From the NCBI GenBank assembly GCA_030652335.1, contig JAUSAW010000013.1, positions 1 to 64,000 of the forward strand: a stretch of DNA of 64,000 nt. The letters are read 5' to 3'. The notes below the pieces were generated by a model that did not search any database, was not told where the DNA came from, and saw only the letters and a program-made list of their open reading frames with translations. This DNA comes from Gammaproteobacteria bacterium (GTDB lineage: Bacteria > Pseudomonadota > Gammaproteobacteria > Francisellales > CACEW01). Every line of letters begins with the position of its first letter. Position 1 is the stretch's first letter. The position numbers were made by a program, and so were the translations under genes. Of this stretch, positions 27,246 through 35,650 are shown piece after piece.

Positions 27246-27953
27246 ATGAAAAAGACTGTCTATATTACCGATCCTGAGGTTCTTGCCATTGCTATTAAAG
27301 AATGTCATGAACCTCTAATCGATCTGAAACAATACCCTAGCCTAGCTTTTGGCCCTCCCCCTGAAAATGAATGGACTCGCGACTGCTATACCAAGCTTCG
27401 CCGCTCGGTATATCTAAAATTACTAGCAGCCGAGAGCGAACTGCCTCATGGTTGGCGCTTTCGACTCTATGAAGGTTTTCGCAGCCTTAAAGTCCAAAAA
27501 ATGTTATTTGATTGTGAATATAAACGTGTTGCCCTAAGACATCCTAATCTGACAAAATCTGAACGGTTTCGAGAAACTACCAGACTAGTATCCCCGGTCA
27601 TTAATCCGGATGGTTCAAAAAATATTCCAGCACATAACACTGGAGGCGCCATCGATATCGAAATTATCGATTCTAACGGTCAAGTAATCGATATGGGCAT
27701 GGAGGCTAAAGACTGGGGAGTGGTTAAACCCGAACTCTGCCTGACTAGCTATAAAAATCTTAGCAAAGAAGTTAAGCAAAATAGGCAGCTGTTACTGGAC
27801 TTATTAACGAGCCATGGCTTTGTAAATTATCCAACGGAGTGGTGGCATTTTTCCTATGGAGATCGCTACTGGGCTTACCATCAACATAAATGCCATGCCA
27901 TTTACGGCTCGGCCGATGCTCTTATTTGGGAAAAGAAGCCAGTTTATCAATAG
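27246..27953 (+). CDS. ddpX: D-alanyl-D-alanine dipeptidase (VanX/DdpX, M15D)
   Basis: This 235-residue zinc peptidase has the catalytic Arg in RFRLYEGFRSLKVQ, zinc ligands His and Asp in HNTGGAIDIEI, and Glu/His in EWWHFSYGDRYW. VanX-type enzymes hydrolyse D-Ala-D-Ala. Outside glycopeptide-resistance operons they serve in peptidoglycan recycling (DdpX). There is no signal peptide, so it is probably cytoplasmic. It is the last gene of the stress cluster and its 3' end overlaps the convergent gene by 32 bp. No vanH/vanA neighbours. Confidence 0.9.
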   Translation: MKKTVYITDPEVLAIAIKECHEPLIDLKQYPSLAFGPPPENEWTRDCYTKLRRSVYLKLLAAESELPHGWRFRLYEGFRSLKVQKMLFDCEYKRVALRHPNLTKSERFRETTRLVSPVINPDGSKNIPAHNTGGAIDIEIIDSNGQVIDMGMEAKDWGVVKPELCLTSYKNLSKEVKQNRQLLLDLLTSHGFVNYPTEWWHFSYGDRYWAYHQHKCHAIYGSADALIWEKKPVYQ

Positions 27954-28809
27954 GGCGCCCTACTTCGGCAGCACTAGCTATAACTAAAGCTGATCCTGGC
28001 CTTGCAGCTAAGACAGAAACCGGTACATCACGCCCTTTAATTTTATATGCCATAAAATCATTTAATTGCGCAATAGTGGCCTCACTATCATGTGGCTTCG
28101 TTAACTCTATTTCCGTATAGGGTTTTTTCACCGGCCCTTGAAATACAGGTAGCTTCCAACAAAACAAAGTACCGGCATCTAATCCTGCCACAAATTTTTT
28201 CAGGCTTTTGCTTATATAAATGCCAGCAAATTTTTCGCATACTCTGCCATAATCCACCTGATCTGAATCGGTGGCTTTATAAAATGCATAGAAATTTTGC
28301 CAAGAGTTTTCTTGGGTTATTTTCAAAACTAAACCGCTATTATCAGGGATAGCGCTAAAGGTGCCTGCGAGAAAAGCAGCACTCTTATCGCTTAGCGTCG
28401 GTAATGCTAGCCGATAGGCATGGGTATAGCTGGTTTCGCCTAGTTCAGTATAAGAATATTTGTACCAAACAGAACTCTGGCACGCACATAATATCTCCGT
28501 GGCAAATAGGCGCTGACTAGGTTTAATGATAGACCCTTCGCTAAGGATGGCCTTGGAAATATCACTAGGCTCAACCTTTGGTGCGGGCATCCCAATTGAC
28601 TTCGCGCGGGCGGCGAAAGAAGCATTATATTCTGCCAGTATTTTTTCATCTTCAAGGCATTTCGTTCTACTAGCTGCCATTTCTTCATACTGCTGCTTTA
28701 GATTTCCTGGCAAATAATCGGCTTTAGCAGGTATTTTAAATTCATGGATAGGTCTTCGCGAAAGGTGAAGATAAGTTTCAATCGTATAGCTCTCAATGCT
28801 TCCATGCAT
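27922..28809 (-). CDS. Unknown 295-aa protein
   Basis: I do not recognise this protein. It is soluble, without a signal peptide or membrane helix, and has scattered cysteines (CACQSSVWYKY, VCEKFAGIY, LFCWKLPVF). The start at 28809 is the first ATG; an internal ATG is possible. It lies between ddpX (convergent, 32-bp overlap) and lolA (same strand, 15-bp gap). Its lack of known homology in a probable intracellular bacterium makes a secreted effector possible but unsupported. Confidence 0.55.
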   Translation of the reverse strand: MHGSIESYTIETYLHLSRRPIHEFKIPAKADYLPGNLKQQYEEMAASRTKCLEDEKILAEYNASFAARAKSIGMPAPKVEPSDISKAILSEGSIIKPSQRLFATEILCACQSSVWYKYSYTELGETSYTHAYRLALPTLSDKSAAFLAGTFSAIPDNSGLVLKITQENSWQNFYAFYKATDSDQVDYGRVCEKFAGIYISKSLKKFVAGLDAGTLFCWKLPVFQGPVKKPYTEIELTKPHDSEATIAQLNDFMAYKIKGRDVPVSVLAARPGSALVIASAAEVGRPIDKLASFPK

Positions 28810-28824
28810 AACATCACTCCTTAA

Positions 28825-29421
28825 TTATGACAGAACATCTACCCCAGCAGGAGGTGCAAAGTTAAATAAACTAGCAGGCAGCGCGGGATTAAGCTTAACG
28901 TCAGTAAAATCAATCTGGGTAATTTGGCCCATATTATTCGTTAACATAAGCGAGGCTAGCTTACCGTCTTTATCGAAGCCTATCACTATCGACTGCAATA
29001 GACTATCGGGTTGTTTTGGCGTTAGCTGATAATGATAGGGATCCATGGCCTGAATGCTAAACAAGGATTTAAGCTGAGTCACTTCCCCGCTTAATAACAA
29101 CATCGGTGTAGAACTGAGTTGCTTAGAGATAGGACTGACGGTAACCTGCTCTAAATCTTCTTCATAATTCCACAGATTTTTACCATCGGCGACAAATAGC
29201 TGCGGATTAGGCTGGCTAATCTGCCAGCGAAAACGATTAGGCTTTTGAATATCCAGGGTGCCGCTTACCTGAGAAGGCGCCTGGCCCTGAGTTTGGCTGA
29301 CCTGCACAAAATTAGCCTGCAAGCTTTGAAAATTGGACAATAAACTATCCAAAGAGACCGTATTGGCCGCAAATGCTATGCTGCAGCTGGACAATAACAG
29401 GATGGCTATTTTTTTGAACAT
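28825..29421 (-). CDS. lolA: Outer-membrane lipoprotein carrier protein LolA
   Basis: This 198-residue periplasmic chaperone carries lipoproteins from LolCDE to LolB. It has a signal peptide (MFKKIAILLLSSCSIAFAA). The LolA hallmarks are LQANFVQVSQTQG, GTLDIQKPNRFRWQI, LFVADGKNLWNYEEDLEQV and the C-terminal LTNNMGQITQIDFTDV. The start overlaps the end of rlmB by 16 bp, so they are cotranscribed. Confidence 0.93.
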   Translation of the reverse strand: MFKKIAILLLSSCSIAFAANTVSLDSLLSNFQSLQANFVQVSQTQGQAPSQVSGTLDIQKPNRFRWQISQPNPQLFVADGKNLWNYEEDLEQVTVSPISKQLSSTPMLLLSGEVTQLKSLFSIQAMDPYHYQLTPKQPDSLLQSIVIGFDKDGKLASLMLTNNMGQITQIDFTDVKLNPALPASLFNFAPPAGVDVLS

Positions 29422-30155
29422 CGTTGTCTTACCACTTCAAAAAGGGTCACTCCGGTGGCGACCGACACATTTAAGCTCGATACGCTGCCCGACATAGGGA
29501 TATAGGCCAAAAAGTCACAATGCTCTTTGGTTAAACGGCGCAGGCCATCACCTTCCGCCCCCATTACGATCACGGTAGGTCCGGTAAAATCCATCTCATA
29601 CAATGACTGATCGGCTTCTCCCGCCAATCCGACTGACCAGCAACCTTGCTTTTGTAACAACTCAAGGGTCCTGGCTAAATTGGTAACGGAAATAAAAGGC
29701 ACATGCTCAGCACCGCCACAAGCCACTTTTTTCGCCACGGCCGTCAAAGAGCTTGAACGGTCTTTAGGCGCTATAATAAAATGCACACCAGCCGCATCGG
29801 CGCTACGAATACAAGCCCCTAAATTATGGGGATCTTCCACCCCATCCAACACTAAAATAAGTGGACGGCCTTCGATTGATTCTAATAACTTAGGGATATC
29901 CGCTTCGGTATAAATATTGCTTGGCTCACAGATAGCCACAACGCCTTGATGGTTTTCACCCGCGGACTTATCATCTAAGGCCTTACGATCACAAAAGCTT
30001 ACTCGAATGCCGGCATTTTTAGCCGCATTTAAAATTTGTTGCATTCTTTGATCTTTACGGCCTTCTAAAATGTAAATATCATGTATAGTGTTGGAAGCAC
30101 TATCTAATTTTGCATTCACTGAATGCAGGCCAAAAATTGTTTCTAACTTCGACAT
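29406..30155 (-). CDS. rlmB: 23S rRNA (Gm2251) 2'-O-methyltransferase
   Basis: This 249-residue SPOUT-class enzyme has the N-terminal L30e-like substrate-binding domain (FGLHSVNAKLDS). The knotted catalytic domain follows: LVLDGVEDPHNLGACIRSADAAG (motif 1), VMGAEGDGLRRLT (motif 2) and IPMSGSVSSLNVSVATGVTLFE (motif 3). It methylates G2251 in the ribosomal P loop. Length is normal. It is divergent from rsmJ. Confidence 0.94.
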   Translation of the reverse strand: MSKLETIFGLHSVNAKLDSASNTIHDIYILEGRKDQRMQQILNAAKNAGIRVSFCDRKALDDKSAGENHQGVVAICEPSNIYTEADIPKLLESIEGRPLILVLDGVEDPHNLGACIRSADAAGVHFIIAPKDRSSSLTAVAKKVACGGAEHVPFISVTNLARTLELLQKQGCWSVGLAGEADQSLYEMDFTGPTVIVMGAEGDGLRRLTKEHCDFLAYIPMSGSVSSLNVSVATGVTLFEVVRQRCSKK

Positions 30156-30198
30156 ATATTATTCTTCTGGGTCCAATTGAAAGTTGAGGCATTATACC

Positions 30199-30957
30199 AT
30201 GAGCAATGCTCACAAATCGATTGCGATTTACTGTCAAAGCATAAGTTTAATGCTTACCGCTAAAAAAATAGCCGATCAATTTGGCTTTGAATGGATGGCT
30301 ACGCCGCCTGAAAACCAGGAATTTTATTTAGAATATTCCGAGCAAGGCCTTATGCTACATCATATCACCGAACATAAATCCAAACCCTTGCTCTTGGATT
30401 TCACTCAAGGAAAAAGCTTATATAGACGATTAAAGGGTGGCGGGAAAAATCAAGCGATTGCCAGAGCTATTGGTATTAAATCGCAGTATCGCCCCGTCGT
30501 AATCGATGCCACAGCAGGATTGGCCCAAGATAGTTTTGTATTAGCAAGCCTAGGCTGTGAGGTTTATTTAATCGAACGCAGCCCAATTATTGCGGCTTTA
30601 TTGCAAGATGCACTTAATCGAGCCAGCCTCGACAATGAAACGGCTGGGATTATTGCTAGGATGCATCTACAGTATGGAGACGCTAAAGCGTTAATCCCCA
30701 CCTTGCCAAGCGCCGATGTCATTTATCTCGACCCGATGTTTCCTCATGAGAAAAAATCAGCCTTAGCTAAAAAAGGCATGCAAGTTTTACAAGCCTTACT
30801 AGGCGAATCAGATGAAGATATATTGCTAGATATTGCCATAAATCATGCCAAGCGGGTCGTCGTTAAACGCCCTAAAACCGGCCCTTTTTTAAATGACAAG
30901 CAGCCCAGCTTTCAAATGATAGGCAGCAGCAACCGATTCGATCTTTACTTAAGATAA
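30199..30957 (+). CDS. rsmJ: 16S rRNA (m2G1516) methyltransferase RsmJ
   Basis: The ATG at 30199 is chosen over an upstream TTG. The 252-residue enzyme has the RsmJ (YhiQ) segments: TQGKSLYRRLKGGGKNQAIARAIG, the SAM-binding VIDATAGLAQDSFVLASLGCEV and the catalytic motif YLDPMFPHEKKSALAKKGMQ. It methylates N2 of G1516 in 16S rRNA. Length is normal. It stands alone, divergent from rlmB. Confidence 0.93.
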   Translation: MSNAHKSIAIYCQSISLMLTAKKIADQFGFEWMATPPENQEFYLEYSEQGLMLHHITEHKSKPLLLDFTQGKSLYRRLKGGGKNQAIARAIGIKSQYRPVVIDATAGLAQDSFVLASLGCEVYLIERSPIIAALLQDALNRASLDNETAGIIARMHLQYGDAKALIPTLPSADVIYLDPMFPHEKKSALAKKGMQVLQALLGESDEDILLDIAINHAKRVVVKRPKTGPFLNDKQPSFQMIGSSNRFDLYLR

Positions 30958-31033
30958 GCTAAGTATGGCCACCTGTGTTTTGCCATAAACTTATGCGATA
31001 ATAAAGCATCCAAATACAAAATGGAGCGTTTGT

Positions 31034-31864
31034 ATGTTTGATAGGGACCTTAAAGAAACCCTACAGTTTTTCTACCAGGCGTTTATAAGCCATTTACCGC
31101 AAATTGTATTTGCTGCCATAATTTTAGTATTAGGCTGGTGGCTAGCCAAACTCATCAACCGGCTTTTATCGGCGATGATGCGCCACCGCCAGGTAGATAT
31201 AACGGTTGCCTTATTTACCAGTAAATTTATCTATATCGCCATTATTACGTTTACCATAATAGCGGCCTTAGCCCAGCTTGGGGTGCAAACTAACTCTGTG
31301 GTGGCCTTAATAGCAGCCTCAGGCTTAGCCGTTGGCTTGGCCCTGCGCAATGCTCTTTCTAATCTTGCCTCTGGAATCTTGCTTATCGCTTTTCGCCCAC
31401 CTTTTAAGGTTGGGGATGTTATCGAGGTAAATAAGCAAATCGGCCAGGTTAAAGATGTGCATTTTCTATTTACCATCATGCAAAATTCTGAAAAGAAAAT
31501 AATTGCCATCCCTAACGGCTTATTAATGAATATGCCAATTATTAACTACTGGGCAAACCCCGCTCGTTCAACCGATGTAGTGTTTACCATTGACTATAAA
31601 TCTGACTTACGCAAAGCCAAGGCCTTATTGCTTGACCTCGCCAATAAACAGGCTGGCGTCCTGCAGGACCCAATGCCTTTTGTTGCCGTCAATGACTTAA
31701 CGGATACTGGAGTCGCTATTTTTGCAAGGATTAGCATTAACAATGATGTCTATGACACTACAGTCTGGGCCTTTAAAGAAGCAGTAAAACTTAGCTTTGA
31801 TGAAAATGACATTAAATTTGCTTATTATACGGACAATTGTCATCCCCGCACAAATGGAGGATGA
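31034..31864 (+). CDS. mscS: Small-conductance mechanosensitive channel (MscS family)
   Basis: This 276-residue inner-membrane protein has three membrane helices: FAAIILVLGWWLAKLI, a second near residues 60-85, and the pore helix VALIAASGLAVGLALRNALSNLASG. A beta domain (FKVGDVIEVNKQIGQVKDVHF) and a C-terminal alpha/beta domain follow. It releases solutes on osmotic downshock. The last codons (CHPRTNGG) lie in a dispersed inverted repeat, so the C-terminus is repeat-derived. Confidence 0.93.
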   Translation: MFDRDLKETLQFFYQAFISHLPQIVFAAIILVLGWWLAKLINRLLSAMMRHRQVDITVALFTSKFIYIAIITFTIIAALAQLGVQTNSVVALIAASGLAVGLALRNALSNLASGILLIAFRPPFKVGDVIEVNKQIGQVKDVHFLFTIMQNSEKKIIAIPNGLLMNMPIINYWANPARSTDVVFTIDYKSDLRKAKALLLDLANKQAGVLQDPMPFVAVNDLTDTGVAIFARISINNDVYDTTVWAFKEAVKLSFDENDIKFAYYTDNCHPRTNGG

Positions 31865-31866
31865 CA
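31838..31866. repeat. Dispersed inverted repeat at the mscS end
   Basis: TGTCATCC at 31838 and GGATGACA ending at 31866 are perfect inverted arms around CCGCACAAAT. The core resembles the GTCATTCCCGC repeat. The mscS stop lies at 31862-31864 inside the right arm. Confidence 0.65.
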
Positions 31867-31870
31867 GTAA

Positions 31871-31902
31871 GCTAGCGCTATCAGAATGACGTTAGCGCTA
31901 GC
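31871..31902. terminator. Palindrome between convergent mscS and hisS
   Basis: GCTAGCGCTA (31871-31880) pairs perfectly with TAGCGCTAGC (31893-31902) over a 12-base loop. It lies between convergent genes and covers the last codons of hisS. There is no long T run, so it is a possible bidirectional transcription stop or mRNA-end stabiliser. Confidence 0.5.
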
Positions 31903-33158
31903 AGGCTTCTAATCAATTCAGCAAAACTCACCACAACTTGCGGCTTATCTTCGCGCAAGAATTTAATCGTTGCTACACTACTCGCCATTTCATCATCACC
32001 GATAATAATAGCCAGCCTAGCACCACTTTTATCCGCTCGCTTGAATTGGTTTTTCATGCTAGCCGTACCTGCATTCATCATAATTTTTAATTGAGGCAGA
32101 CTATCGCGCAATTGTTCCGCCAGCTTAAATCCATAAGCTTCAGCCTGCTCACCTACTAAGATGAGATAAATATCTGGGTTATTAGCTGGGATCGTTAATA
32201 GATTATTAGCTTCCATTAATAACAGCATACGCTCAACCCCAATAGCAAAACCGATGGCTGGTGTACTGCTGCCGCCGAGCTTTTCTACTAAACCATTATA
32301 GCGTCCGCCTGCACAAACAGTACCTTGCGAGCCTAAAGCATCGGTGACCCATTCAAATACGGTATGAGAATAATAATCCAAGCCTCTCACTAAATAAGGA
32401 TTCACCTCATATTCAACACCGATGCTATCGAGGTAGCCTTTTAGTTGATTAAAATGACCCCGTGATTCCGCATCGAGATGATCGGTTAATTTAGGTGCTT
32501 TTTCGATAAGCTCCCGCATAGCAGGATTTTTACTATCGAGGATTCGTAAAGGATTGGATTGTAAACGACGCTGGCTATCTTCATCCAATTGCCATTGATG
32601 CGTTGAAAAATACGCAATCAGCTTTTCACGATAAGCCGCACGCGAAGCTAAGCTGCCTAAAGAATTAATCTGTAATTTAACCTGGGCGCTTAAGCCTAAT
32701 TTTTTCCAGAGCCTTGCCAACATCGCCAGCATTTCTGCATCGATATCGGGACCCATTAAGCCAAAGGTTTCCACGCCGATTTGATAAAATTGACGGTAAC
32801 GCCCTTTTTGCGGACGTTCATACCGAAACATAGGCCCCATATACCATAGGCGCTGAACCTGGTTATGCAACAAACCATGCTCGATACCGGCTCGCACACA
32901 GCCTGCGGTACCTTCTGGGCGCAGAGTAAGACTATCCCCATTGCGATCTTCGAAACTATACATTTCCTTTTCGACTACATCGGTCACTTCGCCGATGCTA
33001 CGCAGGAAAAGCTCGGTTTTTTCGAGTATGGGTAAAGTTATAGAGTGGTAATCATATTGCTCGAGCACTTCACGTACCGCCTGCTCTAAGACCTGTATCA
33101 GTCTAGCCTGAGCGGGTAATAAATCGTTAAAGCCTCGAACGGCTTGAATCTTTGCCAT
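31881..33158 (-). CDS. hisS: Histidyl-tRNA synthetase
   Basis: This 425-residue class II synthetase has motif 1 near the start, motif 2 with [21 protein letters not shown], the His-A loop ([15 protein letters not shown]) and motif 3 ([13 protein letters not shown]). A C-terminal anticodon-binding domain follows. It charges tRNA-His. It is directly upstream of ruvB-independent housekeeping genes and followed on the minus strand by mscS's convergent end; bamC lies just upstream, 7 bp before its start. Confidence 0.97.
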   Translation of the reverse strand: MAKIQAVRGFNDLLPAQARLIQVLEQAVREVLEQYDYHSITLPILEKTELFLRSIGEVTDVVEKEMYSFEDRNGDSLTLRPEGTAGCVRAGIEHGLLHNQVQRLWYMGPMFRYERPQKGRYRQFYQIGVETFGLMGPDIDAEMLAMLARLWKKLGLSAQVKLQINSLGSLASRAAYREKLIAYFSTHQWQLDEDSQRRLQSNPLRILDSKNPAMRELIEKAPKLTDHLDAESRGHFNQLKGYLDSIGVEYEVNPYLVRGLDYYSHTVFEWVTDALGSQGTVCAGGRYNGLVEKLGGSSTPAIGFAIGVERMLLLMEANNLLTIPANNPDIYLILVGEQAEAYGFKLAEQLRDSLPQLKIMMNAGTASMKNQFKRADKSGARLAIIIGDDEMASSVATIKFLREDKPQVVVSFAELIRSLLALTSF

Positions 33159-33165
33159 GGCCTAC

Positions 33166-33846
33166 CTATAAATTACGCGAAAACTGTTTCAAGGTCAGAT
33201 TAGCATTCGCTGAGCTATCTGGGTTTCCGGCTGAGGTATATAAAATAACCTGGGTCATAGCCTGATTTTGTTTTAAGTATAACAAGACTGCATCGGCATC
33301 ATTATTATCGCCCTCTAATGCAATAAAATAATAGCCTTTTGGTTTTTCAGAATTCACGATACGAAAGCCTGATTTTTTAATGGCTAGAGCCATTTGGTTC
33401 CAGCTAATATCAAATGGCGCGTTAATTTCAAGCACTGGGACATTAGCATCGGTACGGACGATTTGAGCGCTAAGTTTCATCGATGTTTTGGCTGGGGCTG
33501 TCAGCGACTGAGCAGTAGTATTAGGCTTGCTAATAGATACAGTTTTAGCCGAACCATTGCTTATAGGGCTTGCCTGTTTGGCTTTAGCATCGATTTGAAA
33601 GGTATCATTATAATTAGGCGGAGTCATAACCGGCATAGGGCTTGGCGGATAAGAATCCACTCCAGCGGGAAGACTTAATGCTGGCTGAAAATCAGGTGAG
33701 GTCACGCCGGCAGGAATCTTTAAAGGCGGCACTTGTTTAACATCTGTCCTGGTATAATCGAAAGCGCGGTTTCTAAACGTACCACCACAACCGGTTAATA
33801 ACAAAACACTGCTGGCTATTAAAGCTAATCCTATGATTTTTTTCAT
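33166..33846 (-). CDS. bamC: BamC-like lipoprotein (NlpB)
   Basis: This 226-residue lipoprotein has a signal ending in LLLTGCGG, with Cys about residue 20. The lasso-like N-terminal segment YTRTDVKQVPPLKIPAGVTSP matches BamC's unstructured region that binds BamD. One helix-grip-like domain follows (FDISWNQMALAIKKSGFRIV); typical BamC (about 340 aa) has two, so this is a short version. BamC is part of the outer-membrane protein assembly complex. hisS follows 7 bp downstream. Confidence 0.75.
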   Translation of the reverse strand: MKKIIGLALIASSVLLLTGCGGTFRNRAFDYTRTDVKQVPPLKIPAGVTSPDFQPALSLPAGVDSYPPSPMPVMTPPNYNDTFQIDAKAKQASPISNGSAKTVSISKPNTTAQSLTAPAKTSMKLSAQIVRTDANVPVLEINAPFDISWNQMALAIKKSGFRIVNSEKPKGYYFIALEGDNNDADAVLLYLKQNQAMTQVILYTSAGNPDSSANANLTLKQFSRNL

Positions 33847-33928
33847 TTACTCACTCATTTAGTTCTATTTATAAACGATTATACACACTGGCGCTAATGA
33901 GAACTAGTATTTCGATTAAGCGATCTAC

Positions 33929-33934
33929 TATAAT
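33929..33934 (+). promoter_or_regulatory. Candidate -10 box of the BON lipoprotein gene
   Basis: A perfect TATAAT lies 35 bases before the ATG in the divergent bamC/BON gap, with AAAGGATAG as ribosome site. No good -35 box is seen at the expected distance, so this is weak or activator-dependent. Confidence 0.35.
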
Positions 33935-33968
33935 CATCTCATTTGCGATTTATGGTAAAGGATAGATT

Positions 33969-34709
33969 ATGGATAAGAAATTAGCTTGTGCGGGCCTAAT
34001 CGCCCTAGTATCAACCTTCGGCCTATCGGGTTGTTTTGCCCCCTTGATTATTGCAGGGGTAGCAGGAGCCGGGGCAGCTAATGTAGCAGGAAGCAATGTG
34101 CCAGTAAGCGCGCAGATTAATGATACCAAAATAAAAACTCAAGTAATCAGCATCTTGAATCAAATGGATGCGCAATTAGCCTATAAGTCTAATGTGGAAG
34201 TAACGGTATATGATGGCATCGTATTATTATTAGGCCAGGTGCCTACAAAAACTATTAGGCATAGCATCGCCCAACAAACCTCTGTAATTAATGGGGTGAA
34301 ATTGGTTTATAATCAATTAACCGTCGGACCTAGCGTATCATTTGGCACCTATAGCAATGATGCCTGGATCACCACGAAGGTGAAGGCTAATATGGTAGGA
34401 ACGGTTGATCCCTTGCATTTTAAAGTCGTCACCCAGCGTGGCGTGGTTTATTTAATGGGACAAGTGACTAAAGTGGAAGGCAATTTAGCCGCTACTATCG
34501 CTCGTCAAACCGATGGCGTTGACCGAGTGGTAGAAGTATTTACTTATATTGCCGCGCCTGCCGTACAAAACAATCCCCCTGCCGATAACCCTCCTAGCGC
34601 TTCAGCTTCGCAATCCTTTGCGCCGCAAACCGACAATTCGGCTCCCGATGATAATAACCCTGCCCCAGTATCCTCTAATAATGGCGCAGGATCAGATGCT
34701 TCAGATTGA
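33969..34709 (+). CDS. dolP: Two-BON-domain lipoprotein (DolP/YraP-like)
   Basis: This 246-residue lipoprotein has a lipobox LSGC at about residue 22 and a Gly/Ala-rich stretch (IIAGVAGAGAANVAG). Two BON domains follow, about residues 50-115 (KSNVEVTVYDGIVLLLGQV) and 120-190 (HFKVVTQRGVVYLMGQV). The low-complexity Asn/Pro/Ser tail of about 50 residues is unusual for DolP (about 190 aa). BON proteins bind anionic phospholipids and protect outer-membrane integrity. The last 9 bp overlap the ahpD remnant on the other strand. Confidence 0.85.
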   Translation: MDKKLACAGLIALVSTFGLSGCFAPLIIAGVAGAGAANVAGSNVPVSAQINDTKIKTQVISILNQMDAQLAYKSNVEVTVYDGIVLLLGQVPTKTIRHSIAQQTSVINGVKLVYNQLTVGPSVSFGTYSNDAWITTKVKANMVGTVDPLHFKVVTQRGVVYLMGQVTKVEGNLAATIARQTDGVDRVVEVFTYIAAPAVQNNPPADNPPSASASQSFAPQTDNSAPDDNNPAPVSSNNGAGSDASD

Positions 34710-34835
34710 TGCCGCTCCAGCATTTAAAACAGCGGCTATCCTGACGGCGGATTGATCGGTTAATATGCTGGATAAGTTTAAGCTTATATCTTTAGCGCTC
34801 GAGGGAAGCTGTGCTTTTAATAGTTCGAGATTCAT
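34701..34835 (-). pseudogene. ahpD: Truncated ahpD remnant
   Basis: Ten bases after ahpC a 44-codon frame starts with a perfect site (AAGGAGAATGAA ATG). It reads LELLKAQLPSSAKDISLNLS, the typical AhpD N-terminus (ELK..LP..AKDI.LNL). It stops soon after (AAVLNAGAASI) and runs into the BON gene end, whereas full AhpD has about 175 residues with a CxxC active site. The catalytic part is missing, so the adaptor reductase of AhpC is lost here. Confidence 0.75.
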
Positions 34836-34845
34836 TTCATTCTCC

Positions 34846-35376
34846 TTATAAAGTTTGATCGCCTGGCTGCCAATTGCAGGGGCAAAGCTCATCAGTTTGC
34901 AAGGCATCTAATACCCGCAGGACTTCTTTGGTATTTCGACCGACATTATGATCGGTGACCATACTAAATCGAATAATTCCTGTGGGGTCGACGATAAAGG
35001 TGGCTCGCATAGCGACCCCCTCTTTTGGATCGAGTATGCCTAAGCTGCTGGATAGTTCCCGCTTGATATCGGCCAGCATAGGAAATGGCAAATCTTTTAG
35101 CTTTTCAGTATGTTGTCTCCAGGCTAGATGTACAAATTCGGAATCGATGCTGGCACCTAATAATTGAGCGTCTCGATCTAGAAAATCCGCATTTAACTTA
35201 CCGAATTCGGCGATTTCAGTGGGACAGACAAAGGTAAAGTCTTTGGGCCAAAAAAACACCACCAGCCATTTACCTGCATAGGTTTGATTCGTGATATCGA
35301 CAAAAGCCTGATTAAGATCGCTTGAGACCGTGGCTTTTACATTGAATTGAGGGAAGGCATTGCCAATCGTTAACAT
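34846..35376 (-). CDS. ahpC: Alkyl hydroperoxide reductase AhpC (peroxiredoxin)
   Basis: This 176-residue 2-Cys peroxiredoxin reduces H2O2 and organic peroxides. The peroxidatic Cys is in WPKDFTFVCPTEIAEF. There is a C-terminal Cys pair in DELCPCNWQPGD. This C-terminal form is typical of AhpC proteins paired with AhpD. Its partner ahpD, which should follow, is truncated to 44 codons, so another reductant must act or activity is reduced. Confidence 0.93.
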   Translation of the reverse strand: MLTIGNAFPQFNVKATVSSDLNQAFVDITNQTYAGKWLVVFFWPKDFTFVCPTEIAEFGKLNADFLDRDAQLLGASIDSEFVHLAWRQHTEKLKDLPFPMLADIKRELSSSLGILDPKEGVAMRATFIVDPTGIIRFSMVTDHNVGRNTKEVLRVLDALQTDELCPCNWQPGDQTL

Positions 35377-35473
35377 AGTTATTCTCCATTCGGGTTACTG
35401 ATAAGATCAGTTTAACCCGGGTTGGAGTGTAAATATATTTGATTGTTTTTATGATAACGATAAACGAAATTGA

Positions 35474-35611
35474 TTAGTTTGGATCGCTTTTACTATAGGT
35501 ATAACCGCCAGCCGCTCCGCCAGTTGCACCGACTATTAACGGAAAACAGCCCGATAAAAATTGAGCCAACACAAGTATTACGCCTATATAGAGTATCGAT
35601 TTAGTTTTCAT
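35474..35611 (-). CDS. 45-aa glycine-rich lipoprotein
   Basis: From the ATG at 35611, preceded by AAGG at a 6-base distance, a 45-codon frame encodes a lipoprotein signal (SILYIGVILVLAQFLSGC) with lipobox LSGC. A very short Gly/Ala-rich mature part follows (FPLIVGATGGAAGGYTYSKS). It resembles the N-terminus of the BON lipoprotein at 33969 (LSGCFAPLIIAGVAGAG). It may be a stand-alone small lipoprotein or the remnant of a longer BON-type gene. Confidence 0.6.
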   Translation of the reverse strand: MKTKSILYIGVILVLAQFLSGCFPLIVGATGGAAGGYTYSKSDPN

Positions 35612-35650
35612 AGTAAGCCTTATCTGTTTTTTTGAAGTATAGGAGGCAAC

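Noticed and set aside
27246..27953. Vancomycin resistance cluster
   Set aside because: A VanX-type dipeptidase is present but there is no vanH, D-Ala-D-Lac ligase or VanRS; recycling is the simpler role.
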